This document shows, in pieces, positions 36,928-46,037 of a stretch of 64,000 nucleotides of DNA. The stretch comes from Aliiroseovarius sp. S1339 (lineage in GTDB: Bacteria; Pseudomonadota; Alphaproteobacteria; Rhodobacterales; Rhodobacteraceae). Position numbers and translations under genes: made by a program. The notes beneath the pieces are model-generated. The model was given only the letters and a program-made list of their open reading frames with translations. It was not told the DNA's origin and made no database searches. The stretch spans positions 124,001 through 188,000 of the forward strand of contig NZ_JALPQG010000001.1 in assembly GCF_023195695.1 (NCBI RefSeq), in the 5' to 3' direction. How positions within the stretch are numbered: position 1 is the first letter of the stretch; every line of letters begins with the position of its first letter.

Positions 36928-38115
36928 TCAATCCTTCACGAACATACGGCGGGGTACGTTGGACAGACATTCCGGTCCGTCCATACTAATGCGTATGCTT
37001 TCAGTGATCTCAAACCCCCAATCCTCCATCCATAGACCAGTCATGAAGTGAAAGGTCATGTTTTCCTCAAGCACCGTCTTGTCGCCGGGCCGCAGTGACA
37101 TGGTCCGCTCGCCCCAATCGGGGGGATAGGACAGGCCGATGGGATAGCCGGTGCGGTTATCTTTCTCGATCCCGTATTTTTTCAACACACCAAAGAAAGC
37201 AAGCGCGATGTCCTCGCAGGTGTTGCCCACGCGCGCCTTGTCCAACCCGGCCTCCATCCCTTCCAGCACCGCTTTTTCGGCGTCCAGAAAGGTTTGTGTG
37301 GGCTTGCCCAGAAACACGGTGCGCGACAGAGGGCAGTGATAACGGTGGACGACGCCCGCGATCTCGAAAAACGTGCCTTCGCCGGATTTCATTGGCTGAT
37401 CGTCCCAGGTCAGATGCGGGGCCGCGGCATCTGCGCCCGAGGGCAGCAGAGGCACGATGGCCGGATAGTCGCCACCATACCCAAGCGTATTGTCATATCG
37501 CAGGCCAGCATTATAAATCTCGGCCACCAGATCGCATTTGCGTAGGCCGGGTTCCACCTTGTCGAAGATCCGCTGGTGCATCTTGCCGACGATCTGCCCG
37601 GCCTGACGCATATAGGTGATCTCGGCCTCGGATTTCACCGCGCGTTGCCAGTTCACCAAGGCGGTGACGTCGGTGAATTTCGCGTTGGGCAGGTGCATTT
37701 GCAGCGACGCGAAGGCGGCGGCGGTGAACCAGTAATTGTCCATCTCGACCCCTACCCGGCCTTTATCAAGCCCGCGATCTACCAGTTGTGCGGATAGGTA
37801 GTCCATCGGGTGACGCTCGGTGGATTGCACGTAATGATCGGGATAGCCGATGATGTGTTCAGGGGACATGTAACAGGTGCGCAGTGCGCCTGCTGCGTCC
37901 TGCCCACGTCCGAACCAGATCGGCAGGCCGTCCATCGTGACAACCACGCATTGGTGGACATAGAAGGACCAGCCGTCATAGCCAGTCAGCCAGTTCATGT
38001 TGGACGGGTCGGTGACGATCAGAAGGTCAAGGTCATGCCGCGCCATCTCTCGGCGCGTCTTTGCCAGCCGGTCCTGATATTCGTCCCGTGCAAACCAGAG
38101 CTTCGGTGCGTCCAT
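36928..38115 (-). CDS. doeA: Ectoine hydrolase (M24 family)
   Basis: The 395-residue protein has a creatinase-type N-terminal domain (DLLIVTDPSNMNWLTGYDGW) and a pita-bread M24 domain in which several canonical metal ligands are altered, as in DoeA/EutD. The family opens the ectoine ring to N-acetyl-diaminobutyrate. The start is placed at MDAPKLWF because GGGGGG lies 9 bases upstream; an ATG three codons earlier is the alternative. It is the first gene of doeA-doeB. Transporter (ueh/teh) and regulator genes of the usual ectoine clusters are missing here. Confidence 0.88.
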   Translation of the reverse strand: MDAPKLWFARDEYQDRLAKTRREMARHDLDLLIVTDPSNMNWLTGYDGWSFYVHQCVVVTMDGLPIWFGRGQDAAGALRTCYMSPEHIIGYPDHYVQSTERHPMDYLSAQLVDRGLDKGRVGVEMDNYWFTAAAFASLQMHLPNAKFTDVTALVNWQRAVKSEAEITYMRQAGQIVGKMHQRIFDKVEPGLRKCDLVAEIYNAGLRYDNTLGYGGDYPAIVPLLPSGADAAAPHLTWDDQPMKSGEGTFFEIAGVVHRYHCPLSRTVFLGKPTQTFLDAEKAVLEGMEAGLDKARVGNTCEDIALAFFGVLKKYGIEKDNRTGYPIGLSYPPDWGERTMSLRPGDKTVLEENMTFHFMTGLWMEDWGFEITESIRISMDGPECLSNVPRRMFVKD

Positions 38116-38231
38116 CCTGTTCATCCCCCCGCAAGACATGACATCGTAATCCCGCCTACCTGACGCAAGGATGTGATTCTTGGCAAGTGTTGTGATGATG
38201 GCGCGATGCCCGAGGTCGCGCAGGGGATCAG

Positions 38232-39029
38232 CTACCACTGCCCCGAAAGGCTACGCCAGAGCAATGCGCCACGGCGGGCAAATTCGGACTGGCCCAAAGC
38301 GCCGTCCGCAACCGCAGTTGGCGACTTCCGAGCCTGCTGCAAGATTGGTTTGGCGCGCCACGCGCTGCGCAACGCGGCATTGCCATCCTTGATCAGAACA
38401 GCGTGCGCGTGTTCAACCGCCTGAAGCCCCGTTTCGGACAGTTCGCGAATTGTGCCCTCGTCAGGCGGGACATGCCCCCGTCCTGCCGCTTTCAGCGCGG
38501 GTTGGGACATCAGCCAATTGGCAATGCCCAATGCCTCACCCAGCCCTTCCAAAGCTTGATCCTTTGCGTAATCGCCTTCGAAGTCGGTCAGCCCTGTGGC
38601 CTGCGCCGCCGCCAGCATCAACGCCCCCGAGGTGCCACGTAGATAGCCCCGGATCTGGTCGGTCGTGCGGCGCGGCTCGCCCTGCGTGTCGCCTTCGCGC
38701 GCTTCGAGCATCGCCAAAAGAGGTGCTGCGCGCACGTCGCCCCAGATCACCAGTTGCGACAGCGGGGTCGCAACATCGTGCTTCGGAGCCTCTCGCCCCT
38801 CAACCGCCGCTTCGATCACGTCGCGCCAGAATTGCAGGCGGATCATCGCGACCATCGGTTCCTGCGACATGTAAGGCGCGCGCGCGATCTCCAGATTGAA
38901 GGCATAGAGCGGGAAGAGGCGTTTACGTTCCTCCACGTCGCCCGTCATGGTTGCCAGAAACCGGTCGGGGTCGCCTTTCTGGACCATCTCGGCGCAGGCG
39001 GCGATGGGGTCACGTGGGGTGTCGGTCAT
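38232..39029 (-). CDS. Squalene/phytoene synthase-like protein, catalytic motifs degenerate
   Basis: The 265-residue all-alpha protein keeps the family start (RKRLFPLYAFNLEIAR, near residue 35) and GDVRAAPLL, but the two Asp-rich diphosphate-binding motifs (DxxxD) are not evident. In this it resembles the mitochondrial assembly factor NDUFAF6 more than true phytoene synthases. It is the third gene of cysS-cimA-this gene, joined by 4-base overlaps. No carotenoid genes are near. I infer a non-catalytic or assembly role, without proof. Confidence 0.7.
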   Translation of the reverse strand: MTDTPRDPIAACAEMVQKGDPDRFLATMTGDVEERKRLFPLYAFNLEIARAPYMSQEPMVAMIRLQFWRDVIEAAVEGREAPKHDVATPLSQLVIWGDVRAAPLLAMLEAREGDTQGEPRRTTDQIRGYLRGTSGALMLAAAQATGLTDFEGDYAKDQALEGLGEALGIANWLMSQPALKAAGRGHVPPDEGTIRELSETGLQAVEHAHAVLIKDGNAALRSAWRAKPILQQARKSPTAVADGALGQSEFARRGALLWRSLSGQW

Positions 39030-40645
39030 GCGGGCTTGGCTCCGTCGCGCAAGAGCTTCCAGGTGATCGCGTCCAAAAGCGCCTCGAACGAGGCATCGAC
39101 GATGTTGGGGCTGACGCCCACGGTCGACCAGCGGTGGCCGTCACGGTCTTCGCTGTCGATGATCACGCGTGTCTGCGCCTCGGTCCCGCCTTGGGTGATG
39201 CGCACCTTAAAATCCACCAGCCGCAGATCGTCGATGATATCCTGATAGGGTCCAAGGTCTTTCGCCAAAGCCTTGGCCAGCGCGTTGACCGGGCCACGAT
39301 CGGTACCGGACGCGTCCATGCTTTCGGACACGGACAGCTTCTTTTCATCGCCAATTTTCACCACCACGATAGCCTCGGACAGGCTGACGGTCTGGTTGCG
39401 CTTGTTCTTGCGCCGCTCGATCGTGACCTTGTAGCGCTTTACCTCGAAAAATCGGGGCAATTGCCCCAGCACGTCGCGCGCAACCAACTCGAACGAGGCT
39501 TGCGCGCTGTCATAGGCATAACCCTGATCTTCGCGCTCTTTCACCCGATCAAGGATTTGCCCCAGACGCGGATCGCCCGGTTCGACGTCGATCCCGGCAT
39601 CCGCCAGCCGCGCGCGCAGGTTCGACTGCCCCGCTTGATTGGACATCGGCACGATACGGGCGTTGCCGACGGTTTCAGGCGGGATGTGTTCATAGGTCGT
39701 TGGGTCTTTCAGAATGGCAGACGCGTGCAACCCCGCCTTATGCGCAAAGGCTGATGAGCCGACAAAGGGCGACGCTTTATTCGGAACGCGGTTCAGGATG
39801 TCATCCAATTTGCGAGATATGCGGGTCAGACCTTGAAGGGCATCCCGTTCGACGCCGGTCTCAAACTGGCTGGCATAGGGCTCTTTCAACAACAGCACCG
39901 GGATCAGCGTGGTCAGATTGGCGTTGCCGCAACGTTCGCCCAGCCCGTTCAGCGTGCCCTGCACCTGCCGCGCGCCCGCGTCGATGGCGGCCAGTGAACA
40001 GGCCACCGCGTTGCCGGTGTCATCATGGGTGTGGATGCCCAAATGGTCGCCGGGAATGCCCGTCGCGATCACGGCTTTGGTGATCTGGAGCACCTCGTGG
40101 GGCAACGTGCCGCCATTGGTGTCACACAGGACGATCCAGCGCGCACCAGCATCGTAAGCGGCTTTCAGGCAGTCCAGCGCGTAATCCGGATTGGCCTTGT
40201 AGCCGTCAAAGAAATGCTCGGCGTCATACAGCGCCTCGCGCCCCTGCGCGACCAGATGAGCGACCGAGGCGCGGATGTTCTCCACATTCTCGTCCAACTC
40301 GATCCCCAACGCGGTGGTGACGTGGAAATCATGGCTTTTGCCGACCAGACAGACCGCAGGTGTGCCCGCGTTCATCACGCCCGCCAGCACCTCGTCATTC
40401 TCGGCCGAGCGCCCTGCCCGCTTGGTCATCCCGAACGCCGTGAAGGTCGCGCGGGTTTTTGGGGCGGCTGCGAAAAAGTCGCTGTCGGTCGGGTTTGCAC
40501 CAGGCCAGCCGCCTTCGATATAGTCGATCCCCAGCGCATCAAGCGCCTCGGCGATCTGCTGCTTTTCGGTCAGAGAGAACTGCACACCTTGGGTCTGCTG
40601 CCCGTCACGCAACGTGGTGTCGTAGAGGTAGAGGCGTTCGGTCAT
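39026..40645 (-). CDS. cimA: (R)-citramalate synthase
   Basis: The 539-residue enzyme condenses pyruvate and acetyl-CoA, opening a threonine-independent route to isoleucine. The HMGL-like TIM barrel has [15 protein letters not shown] at the N-terminus and the metal motif [11 protein letters not shown]; the C-terminal LeuA dimer domain (about 390-535) carries allosteric control. The length and the DGQQTQGV form fit the long CimA type rather than LeuA. It overlaps cysS upstream and the squalene-synthase-like gene downstream by 4 bases each. Confidence 0.9.
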   Translation of the reverse strand: MTERLYLYDTTLRDGQQTQGVQFSLTEKQQIAEALDALGIDYIEGGWPGANPTDSDFFAAAPKTRATFTAFGMTKRAGRSAENDEVLAGVMNAGTPAVCLVGKSHDFHVTTALGIELDENVENIRASVAHLVAQGREALYDAEHFFDGYKANPDYALDCLKAAYDAGARWIVLCDTNGGTLPHEVLQITKAVIATGIPGDHLGIHTHDDTGNAVACSLAAIDAGARQVQGTLNGLGERCGNANLTTLIPVLLLKEPYASQFETGVERDALQGLTRISRKLDDILNRVPNKASPFVGSSAFAHKAGLHASAILKDPTTYEHIPPETVGNARIVPMSNQAGQSNLRARLADAGIDVEPGDPRLGQILDRVKEREDQGYAYDSAQASFELVARDVLGQLPRFFEVKRYKVTIERRKNKRNQTVSLSEAIVVVKIGDEKKLSVSESMDASGTDRGPVNALAKALAKDLGPYQDIIDDLRLVDFKVRITQGGTEAQTRVIIDSEDRDGHRWSTVGVSPNIVDASFEALLDAITWKLLRDGAKPA

Positions 40646-42102
40646 TTAAGGACCTCAAGCTTCGAGGCATCGAAGTCGGGACCCGGTTCTAGCTCAACCC
40701 CTTCTTTGGACATACGAACCTGCACGCCAGCTTCGGTAAGGATAGATTTCAACGCATCGACAGTGGAGAAATCCTTGGTTTCCATGGCGACGGTGCGGGC
40801 GTAGTGCAATCTTTTAGCAAGGGATGGAAGTTCGATACTATGTGAGAAGATACCGGCACCAAACTGGTCCTCACTGGAAAAAGAAGAGCCAACGATCACC
40901 TGGGTTCTCCAATTCCAGCCCCCCAACTCATCTGTCAGAATTCCAAGAAATCTAGCGGAAGCCAGCAACAGAGGAAGCTCATTTCGCTTAGCCAACTTGT
41001 GCAACTCTGCCAAAGCGCCCGCAGTATTCAGATCATCCGCCAATGCTGCCACCACCTCGACCGACGCGCTAGACGCTGGCTCGACACTATCGGTCAAAAT
41101 ACGCCACTTGCGCAACGTCGCTTCAGCCTCAGCCCGCTTCTTCTCGGTCCAATCCATCGGCTTGCGATAATGCGTGCCAAGGAACACGAAGCGGATCACC
41201 TCGCCCGGCACGCCTTGGTCCAGCAAATCATGCACAGTGAAGAAGTTGCCCAAGGACTTGGACATCTTCTTGCCCTCGACCTGCAACATCTCGTTATGCA
41301 GCCAGTAATTCGCGAACCCCGCGTCGGGATGGGCGCATTTCGACTGGGCGATCTCGTTTTCATGATGCGGGAACTGAAGGTCGTTGCCGCCGCCGTGAAT
41401 GTCGAAGGTTGCCCCCAACAATTCATAGCTCATGGCCGAGCACTCAATATGCCAGCCAGGACGCCCCCGGCCCCACGGGCTGTCCCACCCCGGCAGATCA
41501 TCGGTCGAGGGCTTCCACAGCACAAAATCCATCGGGTTGCGCTTGTAAGGCGCCACCTCGACACGTGCCCCCGCTATCATGTCATCAACAGACCGACCCG
41601 ACAGGCGTCCGTATTTCTTGTAGCTTTCGACCGCGAACAGCACATGCCCCTCGGCTTCATAGGCGTGGCCCTTGTCGATCAAATCCTCGATCATGGCAAT
41701 CATCGGCCCGATGAACTCAGTCGCGCGGGGCATCTCGTCCGGCTCCAGCGCGCCCAGAGCGCCCATGTCTTGCAGATACCAGCCGATGGTCTCGTCCGAG
41801 CGTTCGTGGACCAGTTCCTCCAACGTGCCCTCGGCCCCCGCTTCCTTGCGCTGAAGCGCGGTCGCGTTGATCTTGTCATCCACGTCGGTGAAATTGCGCA
41901 CATAAGTCACGTGATCCACGCCATAGACATGACGCAGCAGGCGATAGAGCACATCGAACACTACCACGGGTCGCGCGTTGCCCAGATGGGCTCGGTCATA
42001 GACGGTCGGCCCGCAGACATACATGCGGACGTTTTTCGGGTCGATCGGGGTAAAGACCTGCTTTTCCCGCGCCATCGTGTTGTAAAGCTTGATGTCCGTC
42101 AT
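40642..42102 (-). CDS. cysS: Cysteinyl-tRNA synthetase
   Basis: The 486-residue class I synthetase has the zinc-binding CGPTVYD, the HIGH-equivalent HLGNARP (near residue 40), [13 protein letters not shown] and KKMSKSLGN, followed by a helical anticodon-binding region. Its length is normal. It is the first gene of an overlapping three-gene operon with cimA and the squalene-synthase-like gene. The C-terminal 150 residues (about 350-486) use codons and residues less typical of the window and are more divergent, but the frame is intact. Confidence 0.97.
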   Translation of the reverse strand: MTDIKLYNTMAREKQVFTPIDPKNVRMYVCGPTVYDRAHLGNARPVVVFDVLYRLLRHVYGVDHVTYVRNFTDVDDKINATALQRKEAGAEGTLEELVHERSDETIGWYLQDMGALGALEPDEMPRATEFIGPMIAMIEDLIDKGHAYEAEGHVLFAVESYKKYGRLSGRSVDDMIAGARVEVAPYKRNPMDFVLWKPSTDDLPGWDSPWGRGRPGWHIECSAMSYELLGATFDIHGGGNDLQFPHHENEIAQSKCAHPDAGFANYWLHNEMLQVEGKKMSKSLGNFFTVHDLLDQGVPGEVIRFVFLGTHYRKPMDWTEKKRAEAEATLRKWRILTDSVEPASSASVEVVAALADDLNTAGALAELHKLAKRNELPLLLASARFLGILTDELGGWNWRTQVIVGSSFSSEDQFGAGIFSHSIELPSLAKRLHYARTVAMETKDFSTVDALKSILTEAGVQVRMSKEGVELEPGPDFDASKLEVLK

Positions 42103-42306
42103 AATGTCCTCGCAAGTCTGCGCACAGGTATTCCCACAGAATTATCCCGAGCGGGCTTACCAAGTTCCTGACATGTATGGAATAGAAGAACGGCCCGCCT
42201 GAGTGTCTCAGCAGGTAATGCAGCAAATAATGTTGATGCTTTTCCGTTTCATGGCCTGCACGCTAGCACCCTTCCCTGCGCCTGCCAAGCGGGTTATCGT
42301 GGTCTT

Positions 42307-42660
42307 ATGACCCGTAAAGCTGTGAACAAGATATGCGAAGCCCTGCCCGGCGCGGAATGGTCCGAGCCGTTTGGGCCGGGGCATGATATCTGGAAAGTGG
42401 GCGGCAAGATATTCGCTGCGATGGGAGCCGTCACTGATGGCGTATCGGTCAAAACGCCGGATATCGAAACCGCGTCCATGCTAATCGAGGCCGGCGTGGG
42501 CAGCAAAGCCCCCTATTTCCATCGCTCATGGGTGTTGATGCCGTTTGACGCGGGCCAGGACGAGTTGACCCACCGCATCCACCGGTCCTATGCGCTAATC
42601 CGGGCGAGCCTGACGAAAAAGGCGCAAGCCGCGCTCGCGCCCTTTGATTCTGACGCTTAG
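42307..42660 (+). CDS. MmcQ/YjbR family protein
   Basis: The 117-residue single-domain protein of the MmcQ/YjbR (CyaY-like fold) family has the usual order: an N-terminal helix with ALPGAEWSEPFGPGHDIWKVGGKIFA, read by eye, then APYFHRSWVLMPFD and HRIHRSYALIRASL. The family is called DNA-binding from its fold, but no function is established. It overlaps the stop codon of the convergent TDT gene by 4 bases. A 200-bp gap upstream separates it from the divergent cysS start. Confidence 0.85.
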   Translation: MTRKAVNKICEALPGAEWSEPFGPGHDIWKVGGKIFAAMGAVTDGVSVKTPDIETASMLIEAGVGSKAPYFHRSWVLMPFDAGQDELTHRIHRSYALIRASLTKKAQAALAPFDSDA

Positions 42661-43655
42661 GCGATAGCCGCGTTGGTTTTCACCGCCAAAACGCCCTTGG
42701 TCCACATCTGCACGATCTTATAGGCAATCGGCAAAATGATCAGCGTCGCTGCGACAAGGCTCAGCCCGGCCACGATCCGTAACACATCGCTGCCCGTGAC
42801 CACCGCCGCCATCTGCATCAATGTCGAAAAGGCCGCGAGAGGGAATGTGAGCGCGCCCCAAAGGGGACTGAATCCAGCCTTGAGCAGCCACCGGACCCGG
42901 CCAACAAGTATGCTCAGGATCACAATTGCTGTGACACAAAAGACCAGTGCCAATTGCGTCTCACCCAAGAAATAGGCACCCGTACCCAGCACGCTTGCCG
43001 GGGCAAGGTGGATCCCCAGAAGTGGGCGCAGCGGGGCTGGAATGCGGGTGCGGAAAAATTGCGCGGCACTGGCCCCCCAAATAAGCGCGGCTGCGAAAAA
43101 TCCACCCCAGAAGGCGGCGGTTGCGAAACTCGTCAGCCCTATTGGCACGGCGGCAAGCGGGATCAGCACGAAGCCCGCAAAAAGCAAGTGCCAGACGGGT
43201 GTTACGATCCGCGCCTCGGCGGGGCCGGTAATCAGCAGGTGGATGACCCGAGCGGCCAGAAACACATGAATCGCAAAGGCCAGCAGCAACAGCGCCCCGG
43301 CCAGAACGGTCGAAAACGGCTCGATTGTCGCGGACAGCAGATAACCTGACAACACCATTGCGGCGAGGCCAGCGCGGCCCGGCAGCACGCGCAAGTCATC
43401 TACAAACGTGCCGGGTCGTTGGATGAGCTTCATGGCGTAGGCCGCGAGGCTGAAAAGATAAAGCAGCGTCACAGCGCCAAGGATCATATCCCCGATTGCC
43501 GCCGGGGCCGACAGCGCATCCGCCCCGCGCCGCCAAGCCAGACCCAGCCCAAAGACCCCCATGATCGGTGTGAACACCGCAGGCGGCATCCGCTGAAACA
43601 TGCGTGTTTTCGGCGGAATGGGCGGCGGCGGTGGAAAATACGGAGCTTTTGCCAT
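42657..43655 (-). CDS. TDT/SLAC1 family membrane channel or transporter, second copy
   Basis: The 332-residue protein has about ten membrane helices and a proline-rich cytoplasmic N-terminus (YFPPPPPIPPKTRMFQRMPP). Family marks are PAVFTPIMGVFGLGLAW, ARIVTPVWHLLFAGFVLIPLA and LKAGFSPLWGALTFPLAAFS. It is only distantly similar to the protein at 5 kb although the lengths are equal. Anion conductance or weak-acid export is the family role; the substrate is unknown. It is transcribed towards the MmcQ gene and overlaps it by 4 bases at the stop codons. Confidence 0.85.
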   Translation of the reverse strand: MAKAPYFPPPPPIPPKTRMFQRMPPAVFTPIMGVFGLGLAWRRGADALSAPAAIGDMILGAVTLLYLFSLAAYAMKLIQRPGTFVDDLRVLPGRAGLAAMVLSGYLLSATIEPFSTVLAGALLLLAFAIHVFLAARVIHLLITGPAEARIVTPVWHLLFAGFVLIPLAAVPIGLTSFATAAFWGGFFAAALIWGASAAQFFRTRIPAPLRPLLGIHLAPASVLGTGAYFLGETQLALVFCVTAIVILSILVGRVRWLLKAGFSPLWGALTFPLAAFSTLMQMAAVVTGSDVLRIVAGLSLVAATLIILPIAYKIVQMWTKGVLAVKTNAAIA

Positions 43656-43703
43656 GGGGCGATCCTTGAACGATTCATCGCTCGTTTAACCCGAGTAGAG
43701 ACG

Positions 43704-43744
43704 CAAAAAAAGCCCTAGCGCCCAACACCATTGCCGCAGGGCGC
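43704..43744 (-). terminator. Intrinsic terminator after the HpaI-type aldolase gene
   Basis: On the minus strand GCCCTGCG...GCGCTAGGGC-type arms pair around a roughly 20-base loop and run straight into TTTTTTT. It lies about 35 bp past the aldolase stop codon and just before the start of the TDT gene. Confidence 0.65.
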
Positions 43745-43778
43745 AAAGATGCCGCTTTATTGCTGATGATTGTGTAGT

Positions 43779-44558
43779 TTAGCCGGAGGTGGCAGCACGC
43801 GCGTCGCGCAGATTGTCGCCAAGCGCGACCCGCAGCAAAGTGGCGTCCGATCCAACGCCCAGAAAGGTCACGCCGAGCTTGGCGTAATAGGCGAAATCGG
43901 CGTGGTCATAATGCAGGATGCCAGCCGCCTTTCCAGCCGCGCGGATGCGGGCGACGGTGTGCGCGATAGCTTCTTTCACCTCCGCATGGCCGGGGTTGCC
44001 GCGATGACCCATGTCGGCCGACAGGTCGGCAGGCCCGATGAACACGCAATCCACGCCATCCGTGCCCGCAATCTCGTCAATGTTCTCAACGGCAAGGCGG
44101 GTTTCGGCCTGTACAATCAGGCACACCTCGTCATTGGCGTTGTCCAGATAGCCGTCGATCTGCCCAAAGCGGGCGGCGCGGGCAACCCCTGCCCCCATGC
44201 CCCGGCGGCCTTCAGGGGCATAGCGGGTGGCGGCGACCATCTGCGCGGCGTGCGCGCCGGTGTCGACCATTGGCACCAGCAAGTTTTGTGCGCCAAGGTC
44301 CATCACCTGTTTGATTACCCAGTCTTCGCCGATGGGCACGCGTACGATGGGCGAGATGTCGAATTGCCCCAGCACGCGCAGCTGTGTTTGGATGGCAGTC
44401 GGATCATAGGGCGCGTGTTCGCCGTCGATCAGCGCCCAGTCATACCCGGTACCGCCGACAAGCTCGGTCGCAGACGGGCTCGCAAGGTTCAGCCACAGGC
44501 CAATCTGCATCTGCCCCGCCGCAAGTGCGCGTTTGAGTTTGTTTTCGGGTGCGGTCAT
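43779..44558 (-). CDS. HpcH/HpaI family aldolase
   Basis: The 259-residue class II pyruvate aldolase has IGLWLNLASP, WALIDGEHAPYD with its catalytic His, RVPIGEDWVIKQVMDLGAQ with the conserved Arg, the metal Glu in IVQAETRLAVENI and FIGPADLSADMG. Members split 4-hydroxy-2-oxo acids such as 4-hydroxy-2-oxoheptanedioate to pyruvate and an aldehyde. No aromatic-degradation genes are near, so the acceptor is unknown. The ATG at 44558 has GGAGG 4-8 bases upstream. It is a single-gene unit with its own terminator. Confidence 0.9.
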   Translation of the reverse strand: MTAPENKLKRALAAGQMQIGLWLNLASPSATELVGGTGYDWALIDGEHAPYDPTAIQTQLRVLGQFDISPIVRVPIGEDWVIKQVMDLGAQNLLVPMVDTGAHAAQMVAATRYAPEGRRGMGAGVARAARFGQIDGYLDNANDEVCLIVQAETRLAVENIDEIAGTDGVDCVFIGPADLSADMGHRGNPGHAEVKEAIAHTVARIRAAGKAAGILHYDHADFAYYAKLGVTFLGVGSDATLLRVALGDNLRDARAATSG

Positions 44559-44667
44559 CACGGCCTCCGGTTATTTAACATGTAAACAACTTAGGGGTAA
44601 TCGACCCCCGCCCGCCAATCAAGCAAGGATCGGCGCGGCCGAATATATTTCCGCCACGCCGTATCAC

Positions 44668-46002
44668 TTATTGAAGGTAGTCGGACCGCTGCAGCCCGTA
44701 TTTCGCCATCTTTTCGTTCAAGGTCCGGCGCGGCAGGCACAATTCGTCCATTACCCCAACGATCGAGCCTTTGTGGCGGCGCATCGTGTTGTCGATCAGC
44801 ATCCGCTCGAACGCTTCCACGTATTCTTTCAGGGGTTTGCCCTCGGTCGTCATGACCGGCTGCACCTCGTCGTGATCGGACATCAGAAGCGACGAAATTG
44901 TGCCGGTGCCACGACGCGACTGCAACACGGCGCGCTCGGCGATGTTGATCAACTGGCGGATGTTGCCGGGCCATGGCGCTTGCAACAACTGGGCGGCTTC
45001 CTGCGCGCTGACCGTGGGCGCCGCACAGCCGTATTCGTCGGCGAACTGGTCCGCAAAGCCTGTGAACAGCATCAAGATATCTTCGCCGCGTTGGCGCAGA
45101 GGCGGCAGGGTGATCTTCATTGCAGCAAGGCGATAGAACAGATCGGGGCGCAGGCAATCTTCGCAGGTCTTGCCCTGTTCTTGCAGGTTGCAGATCGCGA
45201 CGACACGGGTTTCAGCCGGGCTGCCCTGATCATTCATCCAGGTTAACAGGCGGGCCTGAAGCCCCATCGGAAGCGCTTCGATGTCTTCCAGAACCAACGT
45301 GCCACCGCGGGCTTCTTCGACCAAAGGCTGCGCGCCGCCATCTTCCATCGGCCCAAACAGCCGGCGGGTCAGGTCATCTTCGTCCTGTCCGGCGCAGGTG
45401 GTCACGACGAATTTCTTGCCGGCTTTCGCACCGACCGCGTGCATCGCATGGGCAACCAAGGTCTTGCCGGTGCCGGTTTCGCCTTCGATCAGCACATGGC
45501 CATCAGACTGGCCGATATCCAGAATATCTTCGCGCAGCCGCGACATAACCGGCGACGCCCCGATCAGCTTTTTCATGATGGTCGAGCCATCCGACAACTC
45601 GCGCCGCAAAGCACGCGCATCCATGGCCATACGCCGTTTATGCGTCGCCTTTTTTGCCAGATCGGTCAGTTGATCCGGGTTGAACGGTTTTTCAAGGAAA
45701 TCATAGGCCCCCACCCGCATCGCCTCGACTGCCATCGGCACATCGCCATGACCCGTGATCATGATCACGGGAAGCGAGCTATCAAGGCTCATCAGCTTTT
45801 TCAAGAAGCCCATACCATCGATGCCCGGCATCCGAATGTCCGAGATGATAACCCCCGGATAATCTTGCCCGATCACCTTCAAGGCGTCTTCGGCAGAGGG
45901 ATAGGTTTCCGTCTCGAACCCAGACAAGGACAACCATTGGGAAATGGATTGCCTCATGTCCTGTTCGTCATCGACGATCGCGATCTTCATTGCCTGCGCC
46001 AT
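44668..46002 (-). CDS. dctD: DctD-type response regulator lacking the sigma-54 contact loop
   Basis: The 444-residue regulator has a receiver domain (phospho-Asp55 in ISDIRMPG), an AAA+ domain with Walker A GETGTGKT (174-181), and a C-terminal Fis-type helix-turn-helix. Between RLFGP (about 214-218) and RGGTL (about 232-236) the GAFTGA loop, which touches sigma-54, is missing: only 15 residues remain where about 21 are usual. Walker B reads LVLED rather than LFLDE. The start is set at MAQAMKIAI because CAGGAGG lies 7 bases upstream. It follows dctB by 35 bp. It probably controls C4-dicarboxylate uptake, perhaps without sigma-54. Confidence 0.85.
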   Translation of the reverse strand: MAQAMKIAIVDDEQDMRQSISQWLSLSGFETETYPSAEDALKVIGQDYPGVIISDIRMPGIDGMGFLKKLMSLDSSLPVIMITGHGDVPMAVEAMRVGAYDFLEKPFNPDQLTDLAKKATHKRRMAMDARALRRELSDGSTIMKKLIGASPVMSRLREDILDIGQSDGHVLIEGETGTGKTLVAHAMHAVGAKAGKKFVVTTCAGQDEDDLTRRLFGPMEDGGAQPLVEEARGGTLVLEDIEALPMGLQARLLTWMNDQGSPAETRVVAICNLQEQGKTCEDCLRPDLFYRLAAMKITLPPLRQRGEDILMLFTGFADQFADEYGCAAPTVSAQEAAQLLQAPWPGNIRQLINIAERAVLQSRRGTGTISSLLMSDHDEVQPVMTTEGKPLKEYVEAFERMLIDNTMRRHKGSIVGVMDELCLPRRTLNEKMAKYGLQRSDYLQ

Positions 46003-46037
46003 GGCAGCCTCCTGCGTCATTTTCAGCATTGTCCCCG

